NCBI GenBank assembly: GCA_964412505.1
Contig: CAYPOM010000002.1
Location: forward strand, 1 to 64,000
Length of the DNA: 64,000 nt
Reading direction: 5' to 3'
Source of the DNA: CAYLKK01 sp964412505
GTDB lineage: Bacteria; Pseudomonadota; Alphaproteobacteria; UBA3830; CAYLKK01
Below the pieces are notes generated by a model that worked only from the letters and a program-made list of their open reading frames with translations, had not been told where the DNA came from and searched no databases. The translations under genes were made by a program, and so were the position numbers. Positions 16,137 to 25,623 of this stretch are shown piece by piece. Every line of letters starts with the position of its first letter. Positions within the stretch are counted from its first letter, which is position 1.

Positions 16137-17044
16137 AGAGTATAAACGAAAGAGATTTTAATCTCGTAGAGTCATTTTTAGAAAGTTTAGTTAGTGAAAG
16201 AAATGTTTCACTAAATACTGTCGTTTCATATCGCTTCGACTTAATTAGATTTTTGCGCTTTTTATATACAACTCAATGCTGTGCTACTGAAGTTACATTT
16301 GGATTGATAGAAAAATATATACAATCGTTGCAAGATAGTAATTTATCAGTCGCATCAATACAAAGAGCGACTTCTGCAATAAAACAGTTTTATAGTTTTT
16401 TATCAGCTGATGATATAATTTCAAAAAATCCGACAGATCTAATAGCAAGGAAAAAGAGTAGTCGTCCGTTGCCAAAAACATTATCTATTGCAGATATAAA
16501 AAACTTATTCCTAGCTACAGACCAATTGAATTATGATGAAGCTATTAGAGCAAAATTAATTCTGCTATTATTATATGGAAGTGGATTGCGTGTATCTGAA
16601 CTTATTAATTTAAAAATTACAGCATTCTCTGAAAATAATGTAAGAATATATGGGAAAGGTTCAAAAGAAAGATTAGTACCCATAGCTCACGGTACATTAG
16701 ATCTAATATTAGAATATACTTCGATTACTAAATCTAAAAACTTTTTGTTTCCATCTGCAAATGGAAAAACTTTAACGAGACAGCGTATATTCCAGATAAT
16801 AAAACATTTAACAACAATAGCTAACATTCCATATGAAAATATTTCTCCTCATGTGTTAAGGCATGCATTTGCAAGTCACATTTTGAATAATGGAGGTGAT
16901 TTGTTGAGTATAAAAAAGATGCTTGGTCATAAGAGTATTTCTACTACTGAAATTTATACACACATTGCTAAAGATAGATTGCGTACGATTTTACTGCAAA
17001 AGCATCCACTAAATAAGTTACTTGAAAATAATGAGAATGAATAA
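16112..17044 (+). CDS. xerD: Tyrosine recombinase XerD (or XerC)
   Basis: Xer recombinases resolve chromosome dimers at dif. The 310-residue protein has an N-terminal SAM-like core-binding domain (about residues 15-105, NTVVSYRFDLIRFLRF) and a catalytic domain with all residues expected: Arg160 in LLYGSGLRVSELINLK, a lysine in RIYGKGSKERLVP, His247 and Arg250 in SPHVLRHAFASHILN, His273 in MLGHKSISTTEIYTH and the nucleophile Tyr282. Wording around GSGLRVSEL and GKGSKERLVP is closer to XerD than XerC, but the second paralogue is not here for comparison. It is not next to any recognisable phage or integron gene, which supports a housekeeping role. Confidence 0.88.
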   Translation: MPDKADFIESINERDFNLVESFLESLVSERNVSLNTVVSYRFDLIRFLRFLYTTQCCATEVTFGLIEKYIQSLQDSNLSVASIQRATSAIKQFYSFLSADDIISKNPTDLIARKKSSRPLPKTLSIADIKNLFLATDQLNYDEAIRAKLILLLLYGSGLRVSELINLKITAFSENNVRIYGKGSKERLVPIAHGTLDLILEYTSITKSKNFLFPSANGKTLTRQRIFQIIKHLTTIANIPYENISPHVLRHAFASHILNNGGDLLSIKKMLGHKSISTTEIYTHIAKDRLRTILLQKHPLNKLLENNENE

Positions 17045-17202
17045 TAATAACATATTTATGTTTTTACAGATGTAGCAAAGTTAATAAACTCTAATATCAA
17101 ATATATATGTTCGCTTATACAATCCTGTGAATTATTTATTTACTTTTTCTTTAGAAATATATACAATCGCATTAAATATTTTGATGCATTCTGGAGTTAT
17201 TT

Positions 17203-18405
17203 ATGAACGCGTCTTCAAACGTAAAAAAGAAGGTATTTGGTGTTCCTACCGATGTCATTTCTGTCTCTCTCTTTGGTTTGTTCCTCGGAATTTCGACTAC
17301 AATGGTGTATTCATACCTCGGCCTATTCATGACAAAGGAGTTACATACGACAGAAGCTAATGTAGCAATTGTAGATGGTATTGTAGAATTTATCGCTTAT
17401 GCTACAAGAATATTTGCTGGTGTAATTAGTGACGTCATGCGGGATAGAAAAATTATATTATTAGTCGGTTGTTTTTTAACGTTACTTATGAAACCTGTGT
17501 TTGCTATGGCACAGTCCGTATTCCACATATTGTTTGCTCAGTCAATTGAAAGGATTGGAAACGGATTACAAGCTTCTCCTAGGGACGCATTAATTGCAGA
17601 TTTAAGTGGAGCAGGGGAACGAGGTAAATCTTTTGGTTTTTGTAAATCATTGAAGACAGTAGGCGGATTTACTGGAACTTTACTGTCTATGTGGATTTTG
17701 AGCATTTCTGGAGAAAGTTTTAGAGTAGCATTTGCATGTTCTGCAATCCCAGTAGTTTTCGCAATAATTTGTTTGTTTAGAATAAAAGTAAAAAAAAAGG
17801 AAGAGAAGAAAGCTGAAAAATCTCGCTTATCTCTTGTGTTTAAAAAAGAGTATATATGGTCTTTAAATAAGGATTTTTGGAAAATAATAGCATTCTCAGC
17901 ATTATTTGAATTGTGCCATTTTTCAGAGGCATTATTCCCAATTTATGCCAATCAATTTGTATCAGTATCTGGAGCTGCTTCAGTTAGCTTGTTTGTAAGT
18001 CTAGGACAGGTGCCATGTGCATTCATAATCGGGGCTTTAGCTGATAAGTATGGTACTAATAAATTAATTGCTGTATGTATAGCAATGATGATTTCTGCAA
18101 ACATACTGTTTATGTCTGCAACGTCGATATATTTTATATTTGCAGGAGCTTTCCTTTGGGGGGGGCAAATGACAGCAATTCAAGGTGTATTCTTAGCAGC
18201 TATTTCTGAGAGAGTAGATAGCAATTTAAGGGGAACAGCAATAGGAATATATTATTGTGTAATTGGTATCTCATTCTTACTTTCATCTGTATTAGCAGGA
18301 AATATTTGGACATATTTTGGATGTAAATATGCATTCTTATATAGCATAAGTATTTGTCTAATTTCATTCTTTACAAAAAGTTTCTTTCTTAAGAAGGGAA
18401 AATAA
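17203..18405 (+). CDS. MFS transporter, paralogue of the one at 44831-46036
   Basis: A 400-residue, 12-helix carrier with GGAG seven bases before the ATG (CTGGAGTTATTTATG). The segment ARIFAGVISDVMRDRK is motif A, and ERIGNGLQASPRDALIADLS followed by FGFCKSLKTVGGF is a distinctive middle part. The leftward MFS protein at 44831-46036 has the same layout: RLFAGFVCDKMGRCK, DRLGNGLSATPRDQYVALSS and MTFKTIGCVMG, so the two belong to one subfamily. The RxGxGxxxxPRD pattern occurs in a family of MFS proteins widespread in bacteria with unknown substrate. The stop overlaps the start of rpiB by one base (TAATG), so it is part of a three-gene unit with rpiB and the following MFS gene. Confidence 0.82.
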   Translation: MNASSNVKKKVFGVPTDVISVSLFGLFLGISTTMVYSYLGLFMTKELHTTEANVAIVDGIVEFIAYATRIFAGVISDVMRDRKIILLVGCFLTLLMKPVFAMAQSVFHILFAQSIERIGNGLQASPRDALIADLSGAGERGKSFGFCKSLKTVGGFTGTLLSMWILSISGESFRVAFACSAIPVVFAIICLFRIKVKKKEEKKAEKSRLSLVFKKEYIWSLNKDFWKIIAFSALFELCHFSEALFPIYANQFVSVSGAASVSLFVSLGQVPCAFIIGALADKYGTNKLIAVCIAMMISANILFMSATSIYFIFAGAFLWGGQMTAIQGVFLAAISERVDSNLRGTAIGIYYCVIGISFLLSSVLAGNIWTYFGCKYAFLYSISICLISFFTKSFFLKKGK

Positions 18406-18866
18406 TGAAAGTGGATATATGTTCTATATATATTGGGGCTGATCATGCCGGTTATGCATTAAAAGAATCGATTTGTTCTTATCTTAGTGCAAATTATCAG
18501 AGGCTGAATATAGTTGACTGTGGAACATATTCAGATAATGCTTGCGATTTCCCAGAGATAGCGAAAAGAACTGTTGATAGAGTGTTAGAAAATAAAGCGA
18601 AATCTTTTGGAATATTGTGTTGCGGTAGTGGGACTGGTATGGCTATTGCCGCAAATCGTACGAAAGGAATAAGAGCTGCAAATTGTTGGTGTGTAGACAT
18701 TGCGAAGTTAGCAAGGGAACATAACGATGCAAATGTGCTTGTATTAGCAGGAAGGTTTTTAAATAATGAACTAGCGATTGAAATTGTAGACGCGTTTTTA
18801 AATTCTGAATTCAGTGAATTAGAGAAGTATTCTAAGAGAAATATTATGTTGGATGATATAAATTAA
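18405..18866 (+). CDS. rpiB: Ribose-5-phosphate isomerase B
   Basis: RpiB interconverts ribose-5-phosphate and ribulose-5-phosphate in the non-oxidative pentose phosphate pathway. The 153-residue protein has the N-terminal IGADHAGYALKESI motif and LCCGSGTGMAIAANR, with the catalytic cysteine (Cys73) in the CGSGTG loop, and DIAKLAREHNDANVLVLAGR. This is the RpiB fold, not RpiA. It is sandwiched between two MFS genes with overlap upstream (TAATG) and abutting downstream (TAA-GTG), which hints at a carrier for a sugar phosphate or pentose, but that is inference from position. Confidence 0.93.
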   Translation: MKVDICSIYIGADHAGYALKESICSYLSANYQRLNIVDCGTYSDNACDFPEIAKRTVDRVLENKAKSFGILCCGSGTGMAIAANRTKGIRAANCWCVDIAKLAREHNDANVLVLAGRFLNNELAIEIVDAFLNSEFSELEKYSKRNIMLDDIN

Positions 18867-20111
18867 GTGCTCATATTTAAGAATTTAATAGATCATTTTA
18901 AGAAGACTATTGATGTAGATAATTTCAACTATGCATCAAGAAAATGTTTGTATTTTATACTATTAACAAACGTAATCGCTTCAATGATGGTCACTATATT
19001 TATCCCTGCATTTTCTAGTACAGCGACTGAATTAAATGCGACTCAGTCTTTAATGCAAATTACAATTGTTGCGCACCTAATAGGTGAGGTAGTCGGCCGA
19101 ATATCATGTGGCATAGCAAGCGATTATTTAGGTTGTAAAAAAAGTGTAATTATCTATTTAATTGTTTCAGCTTTTGGATTACTAGGATGTGCATTATGTA
19201 CATCGATATCTTTTCTTATATGTATGCGCTTTTTACAAGCTATCGGTAGTGGAGCTGTTTATGTTGTTTCATTAAATTACATAAATTATAACTTTTCTGG
19301 GTTAGCAAAATGTAGAGCTATGAGTACATTAGAAATGTACCAGCCGATTGCAAATTTAATAGCTCCGATATGCGGAGGTATTATTTGTTTATCTTTTGGC
19401 TGGAGATGGATATTTTTATTCCTGTTCATTTTACAAATTTGTGCTATATTGCTAATAAAACTGTACATGCCTTTAGATAGAGTTCTTGAAAAATTAGAAT
19501 TTTCTTTCCATACAATTTTTATAGATTATAAAAATCTGATTTTTAATAAGAAATTTTTCGTTTATGCTGTTTTGCCAGGATTCACTGTCGGTGGGTACTT
19601 AATATATTCATCTCATGTCCCAGAGATATGTGAAGAACTTAATATGTCCTCAGAATTTAATATTGTTTTTTTTCAATCTATTCCACTTGTTATTAATTTA
19701 TTGGCATCTTCGATATATAGATATACTGTCCGCAAATCAGGTGTTAGATTTTCTCGTAGAATTGGAGCGATTTCTAACGGTATTATGTCATTTTTACTTG
19801 CTCTTATGATAGCGAAAATATTTGATATACACAACATAACATTAATTCTAATTGCAATGTGCATTCAATGTTTTAGTGGTGCTTTTATCGTTCCAATTTC
19901 TGTAATTGGAGCAATGGAATCAGCCTTATCTAGAGCTGGCATTGCTGCAGCATCTATTGTTACATTGAGAAATTTAGTAATGGCAGTATCAATAAGTCTA
20001 GCATCTATATATACAGGTATAGAGTCATGTATATGTGAAATTTTTATTGCTACAGTTATAGTATTAATTTTACTGTTTTTTCGAAAAAAGCTGGAACACA
20101 ATATTTACTAA
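18867..20111 (+). CDS. MFS transporter, Bcr/CflA-type
   Basis: A 414-residue, 12-helix protein that starts at a GTG directly after the rpiB stop. The N-terminal half, with FIPAFSSTATELNATQSLMQITIVAHLIGEVVGRISCGIASDYLGCKK, is typical of the DHA1/Bcr-CflA multidrug branch, where the first loop carries 'P-x-ME-L...QxT...G-x-QLxxGPLSDRxGRR'. The D-R motif is weakened here (SDYLGCKK). LQAIGSGAVYVVSLNYI corresponds to the antiporter motif C region. Drug efflux or metabolite transport cannot be told apart. Translationally coupled to rpiB. Confidence 0.78.
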   Translation: MLIFKNLIDHFKKTIDVDNFNYASRKCLYFILLTNVIASMMVTIFIPAFSSTATELNATQSLMQITIVAHLIGEVVGRISCGIASDYLGCKKSVIIYLIVSAFGLLGCALCTSISFLICMRFLQAIGSGAVYVVSLNYINYNFSGLAKCRAMSTLEMYQPIANLIAPICGGIICLSFGWRWIFLFLFILQICAILLIKLYMPLDRVLEKLEFSFHTIFIDYKNLIFNKKFFVYAVLPGFTVGGYLIYSSHVPEICEELNMSSEFNIVFFQSIPLVINLLASSIYRYTVRKSGVRFSRRIGAISNGIMSFLLALMIAKIFDIHNITLILIAMCIQCFSGAFIVPISVIGAMESALSRAGIAAASIVTLRNLVMAVSISLASIYTGIESCICEIFIATVIVLILLFFRKKLEHNIY

Positions 20112-20233
20112 GTTTCTTAGTTATAGGTTTTGTATATGACTATGATTACACACGCATTTTACATAATAAAAATTATAGTAACAAACGCTGATTGTAAATG
20201 TCGTAAAAATTTTTATTAAAATTTTATTTACTC

Positions 20234-20261
20234 TTGTATTAATATCGTTGAATGTTATAAT
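20234..20261 (+). promoter_or_regulatory. Promoter of the divL-like gene
   Basis: TTGTAT (20234-20239), 16-bp spacer, perfect TATAAT (20256-20261), about 48 bases before the start codon. Confidence 0.55.
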
Positions 20262-20308
20262 ATTACTTAGATTTACATGTATTTATTTGAGATGTATTTT
20301 GTTGTCTA

Positions 20309-22759
20309 ATGGTTGAATTGTTTTCAAAAGCTAGTTTATTTGGATTTTTCTTTTTTTCTCTTGGAATTGCATCTATTGTTCATGAATTACATGTATTATA
20401 TTCTACGATTCTGCTATCGATTTCTTTGATTTGTTTTTTAAAGGATTTTTACACAGCAAAAGCAAATTTAATAGTTTATAAGAAAGCTATTAATCACTAT
20501 AGAGGTATTCTGTCTTGCTCTACAGATGCTTGGATTTCTTGGAATGTTGATGGGGAAATGATTGGAATATCTAAAAAATTTAGGGATTTATTTGAATTGA
20601 ATGATAAGAATGAAATCCGTCTAAGTGATATCCTTTTAAAATTGAATCCTGATAAAGTAGACGCAATTAAAGCAAATTTTGATATACTGCTTGCAAGTGG
20701 TAAAAGTTTTTCTATTACAGTAACACCTATCAATTCTACAGAAAAGCTCGAACTGACTTTTGAAAAGATTTCAACAAGAAATACAAGTACTTTGTCAATA
20801 TGGTGTAAAAACATTACGTCTTTGTCGTCAACAATAGATAGTTTGCAATATAAAAATCTTGTATTAACACGAAAGTTGGATATTGCAGATCGTATATTAG
20901 ATAATATCCCTACTCCGGTATGGTATAGGGATCAAAATTTAAAAATAGAATACTGTAACAACACATATGCATCTATTCTAGATACTTCGAAAGATGTCGT
21001 TATTAAAAAGAATTTACCTCTTATCTCTGGAGCTTTATTCGGGCAAGGTCATTCATTAGCTGAAAGTGTAAAAAAAAGTTCCAAACCTCAAACAGTATCA
21101 CAATATATTGTGGTTAATGGCACTAGAAAGACATTTTCTATTTCTGAAATTCCTTTCGCCTCTGAAAGCTTCGGATATGCATTAGATAATACTAATCTCG
21201 ATGAAGCAATTAAAAATTTAGATAAAGTAATTGCAGCGAATGGAGAAGTACTTGAAAGTCTTCCGACTGCTATAGCAATATTTGGACAAAATACACGCCT
21301 GAATTTCTATAATTCTGCGTATAAAAAAATGACAGGTTTTGATGAAGCATGGTTAAGCTCTGCCCCTACATATGGTGAAATTTTAGAAAAGAAACGTGTA
21401 TATAGACAGTTACCAGAGCATGCTGATTTCCAATTCTATAAAACTGAACAGCTTGGGTTGTTTGTATCATTATTAGAACAGAAACAAGATATGCTTTATT
21501 TGCCAAACGGGAATGTAATCAGACGCTGTGTTACTCCGCATCCAATAGGTGGATTAATTTTTATGTACGACGATATTTCTGAATCTATTTCATTACAAAG
21601 AGAGAATTCTACAGTTTTGTCGGTACAAAAAGAAACAATAAATAATTTAATAGAAGGAGTTAGTGTTTTTGGGAGTGATAATAGACTTAAATTTATAAAC
21701 GCTAATATGTTCAAATTGTGGAACATAAATGAAAATATTCCAAAAGGTACTCACATATCTGAATTTGTAGAATACATTAGACGCGAAATAGAGTATGTAG
21801 GAACTTGGGAAGAATATAGTAGTAATGTTATAAGTAATTTAACTGATAGAATGACTAAAACTGGCCGAATCCTGAAAAAAGATAACTCTGTGATATTTTT
21901 CGCTTATTCTCCATTACCTGATGGTTCTCATTTGCACAGTTACATAGATGTTACAGATTCATGTAAGCTTGAATTAGCTACATATGAAAAAGATCAAGCA
22001 TTGAATATAGCTAATAATTTAAAGTACGAATTTATTTCTAGTATATCGGCCGAAATACGTAATCCTGTAAATCTTATTATAGGCTACACAGAGCTTCTGG
22101 AAAAACAGTACTTTGGAACGTTAAATGAAAAGCAAATTACATACTGCACTGAGATACTAAATGCTACACAAAGGTTGATATCATTGATAAATAATGTAAG
22201 GTCAATGGATGCAATTAATATTGAAGACATTATCGTTACAAAGAAAATATTCGATATAAATCAAGTGTTAGAAACAGTAGTATCGGCTATTATTGATCGA
22301 GCAAATAAAAAAGGAATAACTATACAATTGCCTGATGATAAATCTCCTATTGAGGTATGCGCTGATAAAAAAATAATTAAACAGATACAATATCATATTC
22401 TCTTAAATCTAGTAAGTTTTATGTCGAAGAAAACAAACATAAAGATCCTTCTAGATGTCAACGATACAAATATCAAAGTTATTACAATAGCAAATGATCC
22501 TACAATAAAACATCAATCAAAATTACGTGCTTTCCAGCGAATGGGATTTAAACATGTTTCTCGTGTCACTATAAGTGAACAGATAAATCTTGGAATACCA
22601 GTTATTACGCCACTTATACAAAAGCATGGCGGGACAATAGATGTCCAGAGAAATGGAGGAAATATAACTGTGATTTATAGCATTAATACAATTGAATCTT
22701 CTTCAAATGATAAAATAACTGATTGCAATTGTACAGATGCATCTGTAGATGTAGCATAG
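20309..22759 (+). CDS. divL: DivL-like PAS-domain pseudokinase
   Basis: The 816-residue protein begins with two membrane helices (about residues 8-46), followed by several PAS-type domains (about 55-165, 190-290, 310-425, 440-555) and a degenerate HisKA/HATPase region (about 565-795). Segments such as NIPTPVWYRDQNLKIEYCNN, ESLPTAIAIFGQNTRLNFYN, PTYGEILEKKRVYRQLPEHADF, LPNGNVIRRCVTPHPIGGL and EGVSVFGSDNRLKF follow the alphaproteobacterial DivL/CckA-partner arrangement closely. In ordinary kinases the phosphoacceptor motif is SHELRTPL; in Caulobacter DivL the His is Tyr. Here it reads SISAEIRNPV, with Ala581 in that position. The second asparagine of the N box and the DxGxG and GxGL boxes are also missing. 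It is therefore probably a sensor or scaffold that works through CckA, not an active kinase. It stands alone with its own promoter. Confidence 0.82.
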   Translation: MVELFSKASLFGFFFFSLGIASIVHELHVLYSTILLSISLICFLKDFYTAKANLIVYKKAINHYRGILSCSTDAWISWNVDGEMIGISKKFRDLFELNDKNEIRLSDILLKLNPDKVDAIKANFDILLASGKSFSITVTPINSTEKLELTFEKISTRNTSTLSIWCKNITSLSSTIDSLQYKNLVLTRKLDIADRILDNIPTPVWYRDQNLKIEYCNNTYASILDTSKDVVIKKNLPLISGALFGQGHSLAESVKKSSKPQTVSQYIVVNGTRKTFSISEIPFASESFGYALDNTNLDEAIKNLDKVIAANGEVLESLPTAIAIFGQNTRLNFYNSAYKKMTGFDEAWLSSAPTYGEILEKKRVYRQLPEHADFQFYKTEQLGLFVSLLEQKQDMLYLPNGNVIRRCVTPHPIGGLIFMYDDISESISLQRENSTVLSVQKETINNLIEGVSVFGSDNRLKFINANMFKLWNINENIPKGTHISEFVEYIRREIEYVGTWEEYSSNVISNLTDRMTKTGRILKKDNSVIFFAYSPLPDGSHLHSYIDVTDSCKLELATYEKDQALNIANNLKYEFISSISAEIRNPVNLIIGYTELLEKQYFGTLNEKQITYCTEILNATQRLISLINNVRSMDAINIEDIIVTKKIFDINQVLETVVSAIIDRANKKGITIQLPDDKSPIEVCADKKIIKQIQYHILLNLVSFMSKKTNIKILLDVNDTNIKVITIANDPTIKHQSKLRAFQRMGFKHVSRVTISEQINLGIPVITPLIQKHGGTIDVQRNGGNITVIYSINTIESSSNDKITDCNCTDASVDVA

Positions 22760-22852
22760 TTAGAATTAAGCATTATGGTGAAATAAATTAAAATTAACTG
22801 GATTTATTTATAAAATAATATTAATATAGAAAAGTTATTTTGAGGTTTTACT

Positions 22853-24253
22853 ATGGAACGAAATAAGTTCGGAAAAATCGTTGCAACTGTAGGTCCTGCT
22901 AGCAATTCTGCAGAGATGCTTGAAAAATTGTTTGTTGCAGGTGTCGATGTTTTCAGAATGAATTTTTCTCATGGTACACATGAGGGACACGCTGAAGTAT
23001 TTCACAATATTAGGAATTTAGAAAAGAAATATGGTTATTCTCCGGCTATATTAGCTGATATGCAAGGACCAAAATTAAGAGTTGGAGTTTTTCAGGATGG
23101 TAAAATAGAACTCAAAACTGGGGATATTTTTAGGTTCGATTTAGATTCTACACCTGGAGATCAGACAAGAGTAAACTTACCACATAAAGAAATTCTAGAA
23201 GCGCTACAAGTAGGCTCTACATTGCTTCTTGATGATGGAAAGTTAAAAGTTGAAGTTATAAATAGGTCTGATACTTTTGCAGAAACAAAAGTTATAGTTG
23301 GTGGGATTCTATCCAACAGAAAAGGAGTGAATGTTCCAGATGTAGTACTTGCAATTCCTGCATTGACAGAAAAGGACTTAAAAGATTTGAATTTTGCATT
23401 AGATCTAGGTGTAGATTTTGTCGCATTATCTTTCGTCCAGTCAGTAAAAGATGTTTTAGAAGCAAGGGATATAATAAAAGATAGAGCTAAGATCGTTTCC
23501 AAGATAGAGAAACCAAGCGCTGTCGAAGACTTAGAGGCTATAATCGAAGCGTCTGATGCAATAATGATCGCAAGAGGAGATTTAGCTGTAGAAATGAGCT
23601 ATGACGTTGTTCCTGATATCCAAAGAGACATAATCGAATTATGTCATGACTTGGGCCGTCCTGTAATAGTTGCAACTCAAATGTTAGAGTCTATGATTAC
23701 ATTGCCAACGCCAACAAGGGCTGAAGCATCTGACGTTGCTACTGCAGTTTATTGTGGAGCAGACGCTACTATGTTATCAGCAGAATCTGCATCTGGTGAT
23801 TATCCGTTTGAAGCTGTTAGCACAATGGCTAAGATCATTGAAACAACTGAGTTAACAGATAGATATGTAGAATATTTGGAAAAAATGCGTCCATTAGGGG
23901 AATATAGTGTGGCTGATGGATTTGCGTTCGCTGCCAATAAACTAGCAGAATTGTCTTGTTCTTCTGCTGTTGTCTTATTCACAAATGATTATGATACTGT
24001 GGTTCGTGTATCTAGGTCTAAGTGCTTCCAGTTTGTGTTCGTTGCGACTAACTGCCTTAAACTATCTAGGCAAGTAGGCCTATTATGGGGCTGTTACTCC
24101 AAAATGATAGAGAAACAACCTACTTCTACTGAAAATATGTTCTCTTTGGCAAGATCAATTGTAAAAGAGAGACTAGGCGACGAGACATCTGGTGAAAATA
24201 TCGTAGTCTTCTGTGATGGTAATGAACCAGCAATACATGTTACTACTGTATAA
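22853..24253 (+). CDS. pyk: Pyruvate kinase
   Basis: Pyruvate kinase transfers phosphate from PEP to ADP. The 466-residue protein has the N-terminal KIVATVGPASNSAEM, FRMNFSHGTHEGHAE, the active-site strand KIVSKIEKPSAVEDLEAII with the catalytic lysine, and IMIARGDLAVEM, in which the Mg2+-binding Glu/Asp positions are present. The B domain and C-terminal regulatory domain are of normal length. GAGG at 22843-22846 (TTTGAGGTTTTACTATG) is a good ribosome site. It indicates at least the lower end of glycolysis. A strong terminator follows. Confidence 0.96.
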   Translation: MERNKFGKIVATVGPASNSAEMLEKLFVAGVDVFRMNFSHGTHEGHAEVFHNIRNLEKKYGYSPAILADMQGPKLRVGVFQDGKIELKTGDIFRFDLDSTPGDQTRVNLPHKEILEALQVGSTLLLDDGKLKVEVINRSDTFAETKVIVGGILSNRKGVNVPDVVLAIPALTEKDLKDLNFALDLGVDFVALSFVQSVKDVLEARDIIKDRAKIVSKIEKPSAVEDLEAIIEASDAIMIARGDLAVEMSYDVVPDIQRDIIELCHDLGRPVIVATQMLESMITLPTPTRAEASDVATAVYCGADATMLSAESASGDYPFEAVSTMAKIIETTELTDRYVEYLEKMRPLGEYSVADGFAFAANKLAELSCSSAVVLFTNDYDTVVRVSRSKCFQFVFVATNCLKLSRQVGLLWGCYSKMIEKQPTSTENMFSLARSIVKERLGDETSGENIVVFCDGNEPAIHVTTV

Positions 24254-24276
24254 ACTATCGTATAAATAAGTATCAA

Positions 24277-24305
24277 CAAGAGGCTTTCATGCCTCTTGAT
24301 TTTTT
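24277..24305 (+). terminator. Terminator of pyk
   Basis: CAAGAGGC (24277-24284) pairs perfectly with GCCTCTTG (24291-24298) over a 6-base loop, followed by six T (24300-24305). Confidence 0.88.
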
Positions 24306-24389
24306 ATGTATAAATTTTTGCTTATTTACTAAAATCTATAAATAATACAAAAAGCTGTAAACGACACTCGTCTTAAATATTAATTTACT

Positions 24390-25550
24390 TCAACTCTCTA
24401 CACTATTCCAAAATTCTCTTACTTTAGCAAAAAATCCCTCAGATTGTTGGTGCTTATAATCTTTTGCAAAACATTTCAAAATTTCTTTTTGGTTTTCTGT
24501 TAAATTCGTTGGTGTAACGACTTTAATGTTAATTACCATGTTCCCACGAACTGTACTATTAACTGGATACACCCCCTTCCCTTTTAGCTTCAGCTGCTGA
24601 CCGCTTTGCGTCCCAACTGGAATTTTCACATTTACGTTCGTTCCATCTATAGTTTGCACCTCAATTTCGCCGCCCAAAGCTGCTGTAGTCATAGGTATCG
24701 GAACAGTGCAAGATAACGTAGTACCATTTCGCTCAAAAATAGCATGTTTTTTTACTGTAATAAAAACATACAGATCGCCATTAGCGCCGCCACGAATCCC
24801 TGCCTCGCCTTCCCCAGACACTCGGACCCTAGTTCCATTATCAACACCTGCTGGAATTTTTACTTCTATTGTTTTCATTTGTTGATATCGGCCAGATCCG
24901 CTACATCTAGTGCATGGATTTTCTATCATTCTTCCTAAACCATTACAAGATGTACAAGTTCTTTCTACAGAAAAAAATCCTTGTGTGAACCTCATGCGTC
25001 CAGAACCTTTACATGATGGACAAGTCTTTACTTTCCCATCAGCTGAACCTTTGCCAGAACATGATGAACACTTACAATTTACATTCATACGAACTTCTAT
25101 TGTTTTTCCTGTAAAAGCTTCTTCTAAAGTTAAACTCGCATCGTACCTTAAATCTTCGCCTCTTATTTCTTCTCTATGCATGTTTCCATGATTGCCATGC
25201 CCAAACATTTCTTCGAAAATATCATTAAAACTACCAGAGCCAAATCCGCCGCTACCAAATCCAAAGCCAAAATCTTCAGGTCTAAATCCGCCAGAACGCC
25301 CACCACCAGCATTATTGAAGCCACCACTTTGAAATGCGTCATGGCCATACCTATCGTATGCTGCTTTTTTCTGAGGATCTTTTAATACGTCATAAGCCTC
25401 ATTAATTTCTTTAAATTTTTTTTCTGCTGATGCATCCCCTGAATTTTTGTCAGGATGGTACTTCATCGCCATTTTTCTATAGGCTTTTTTTATATCATCT
25501 GCAGAAGCAGACTTATTTACGCCAAGAAGGTCGTAATAATCTTTAGCCAT
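24390..25550 (-). CDS. dnaJ: Chaperone DnaJ
   Basis: DnaJ stimulates the DnaK ATPase and delivers unfolded clients. The 386-residue protein has the J domain (residues 1-70, with HPD in [10 protein letters not shown]), a Gly/Phe-rich linker ([20 protein letters not shown] and on), four zinc-binding CxxCxGxG motifs ([32 protein letters not shown]) and the C-terminal substrate-binding and dimer region. It is a type I (full) DnaJ. It lies 73 bases downstream of dnaK in the usual dnaK-dnaJ order. Confidence 0.97.
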   Translation of the reverse strand: MAKDYYDLLGVNKSASADDIKKAYRKMAMKYHPDKNSGDASAEKKFKEINEAYDVLKDPQKKAAYDRYGHDAFQSGGFNNAGGGRSGGFRPEDFGFGFGSGGFGSGSFNDIFEEMFGHGNHGNMHREEIRGEDLRYDASLTLEEAFTGKTIEVRMNVNCKCSSCSGKGSADGKVKTCPSCKGSGRMRFTQGFFSVERTCTSCNGLGRMIENPCTRCSGSGRYQQMKTIEVKIPAGVDNGTRVRVSGEGEAGIRGGANGDLYVFITVKKHAIFERNGTTLSCTVPIPMTTAALGGEIEVQTIDGTNVNVKIPVGTQSGQQLKLKGKGVYPVNSTVRGNMVINIKVVTPTNLTENQKEILKCFAKDYKHQQSEGFFAKVREFWNSVES

Positions 25551-25623
25551 ATTTTCCTCTAATTTTTAAATTGACACATGGGGGATAAAAATCCCCCAAT
25601 AACATATGCTGAGTAGATCTAGA

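Noticed and set aside
17127..17360. A 77-residue ORF at the start of the MFS gene
   Set aside because: It overlaps the MFS gene in another frame, and the MFS gene has its own ribosome site and clear homology.
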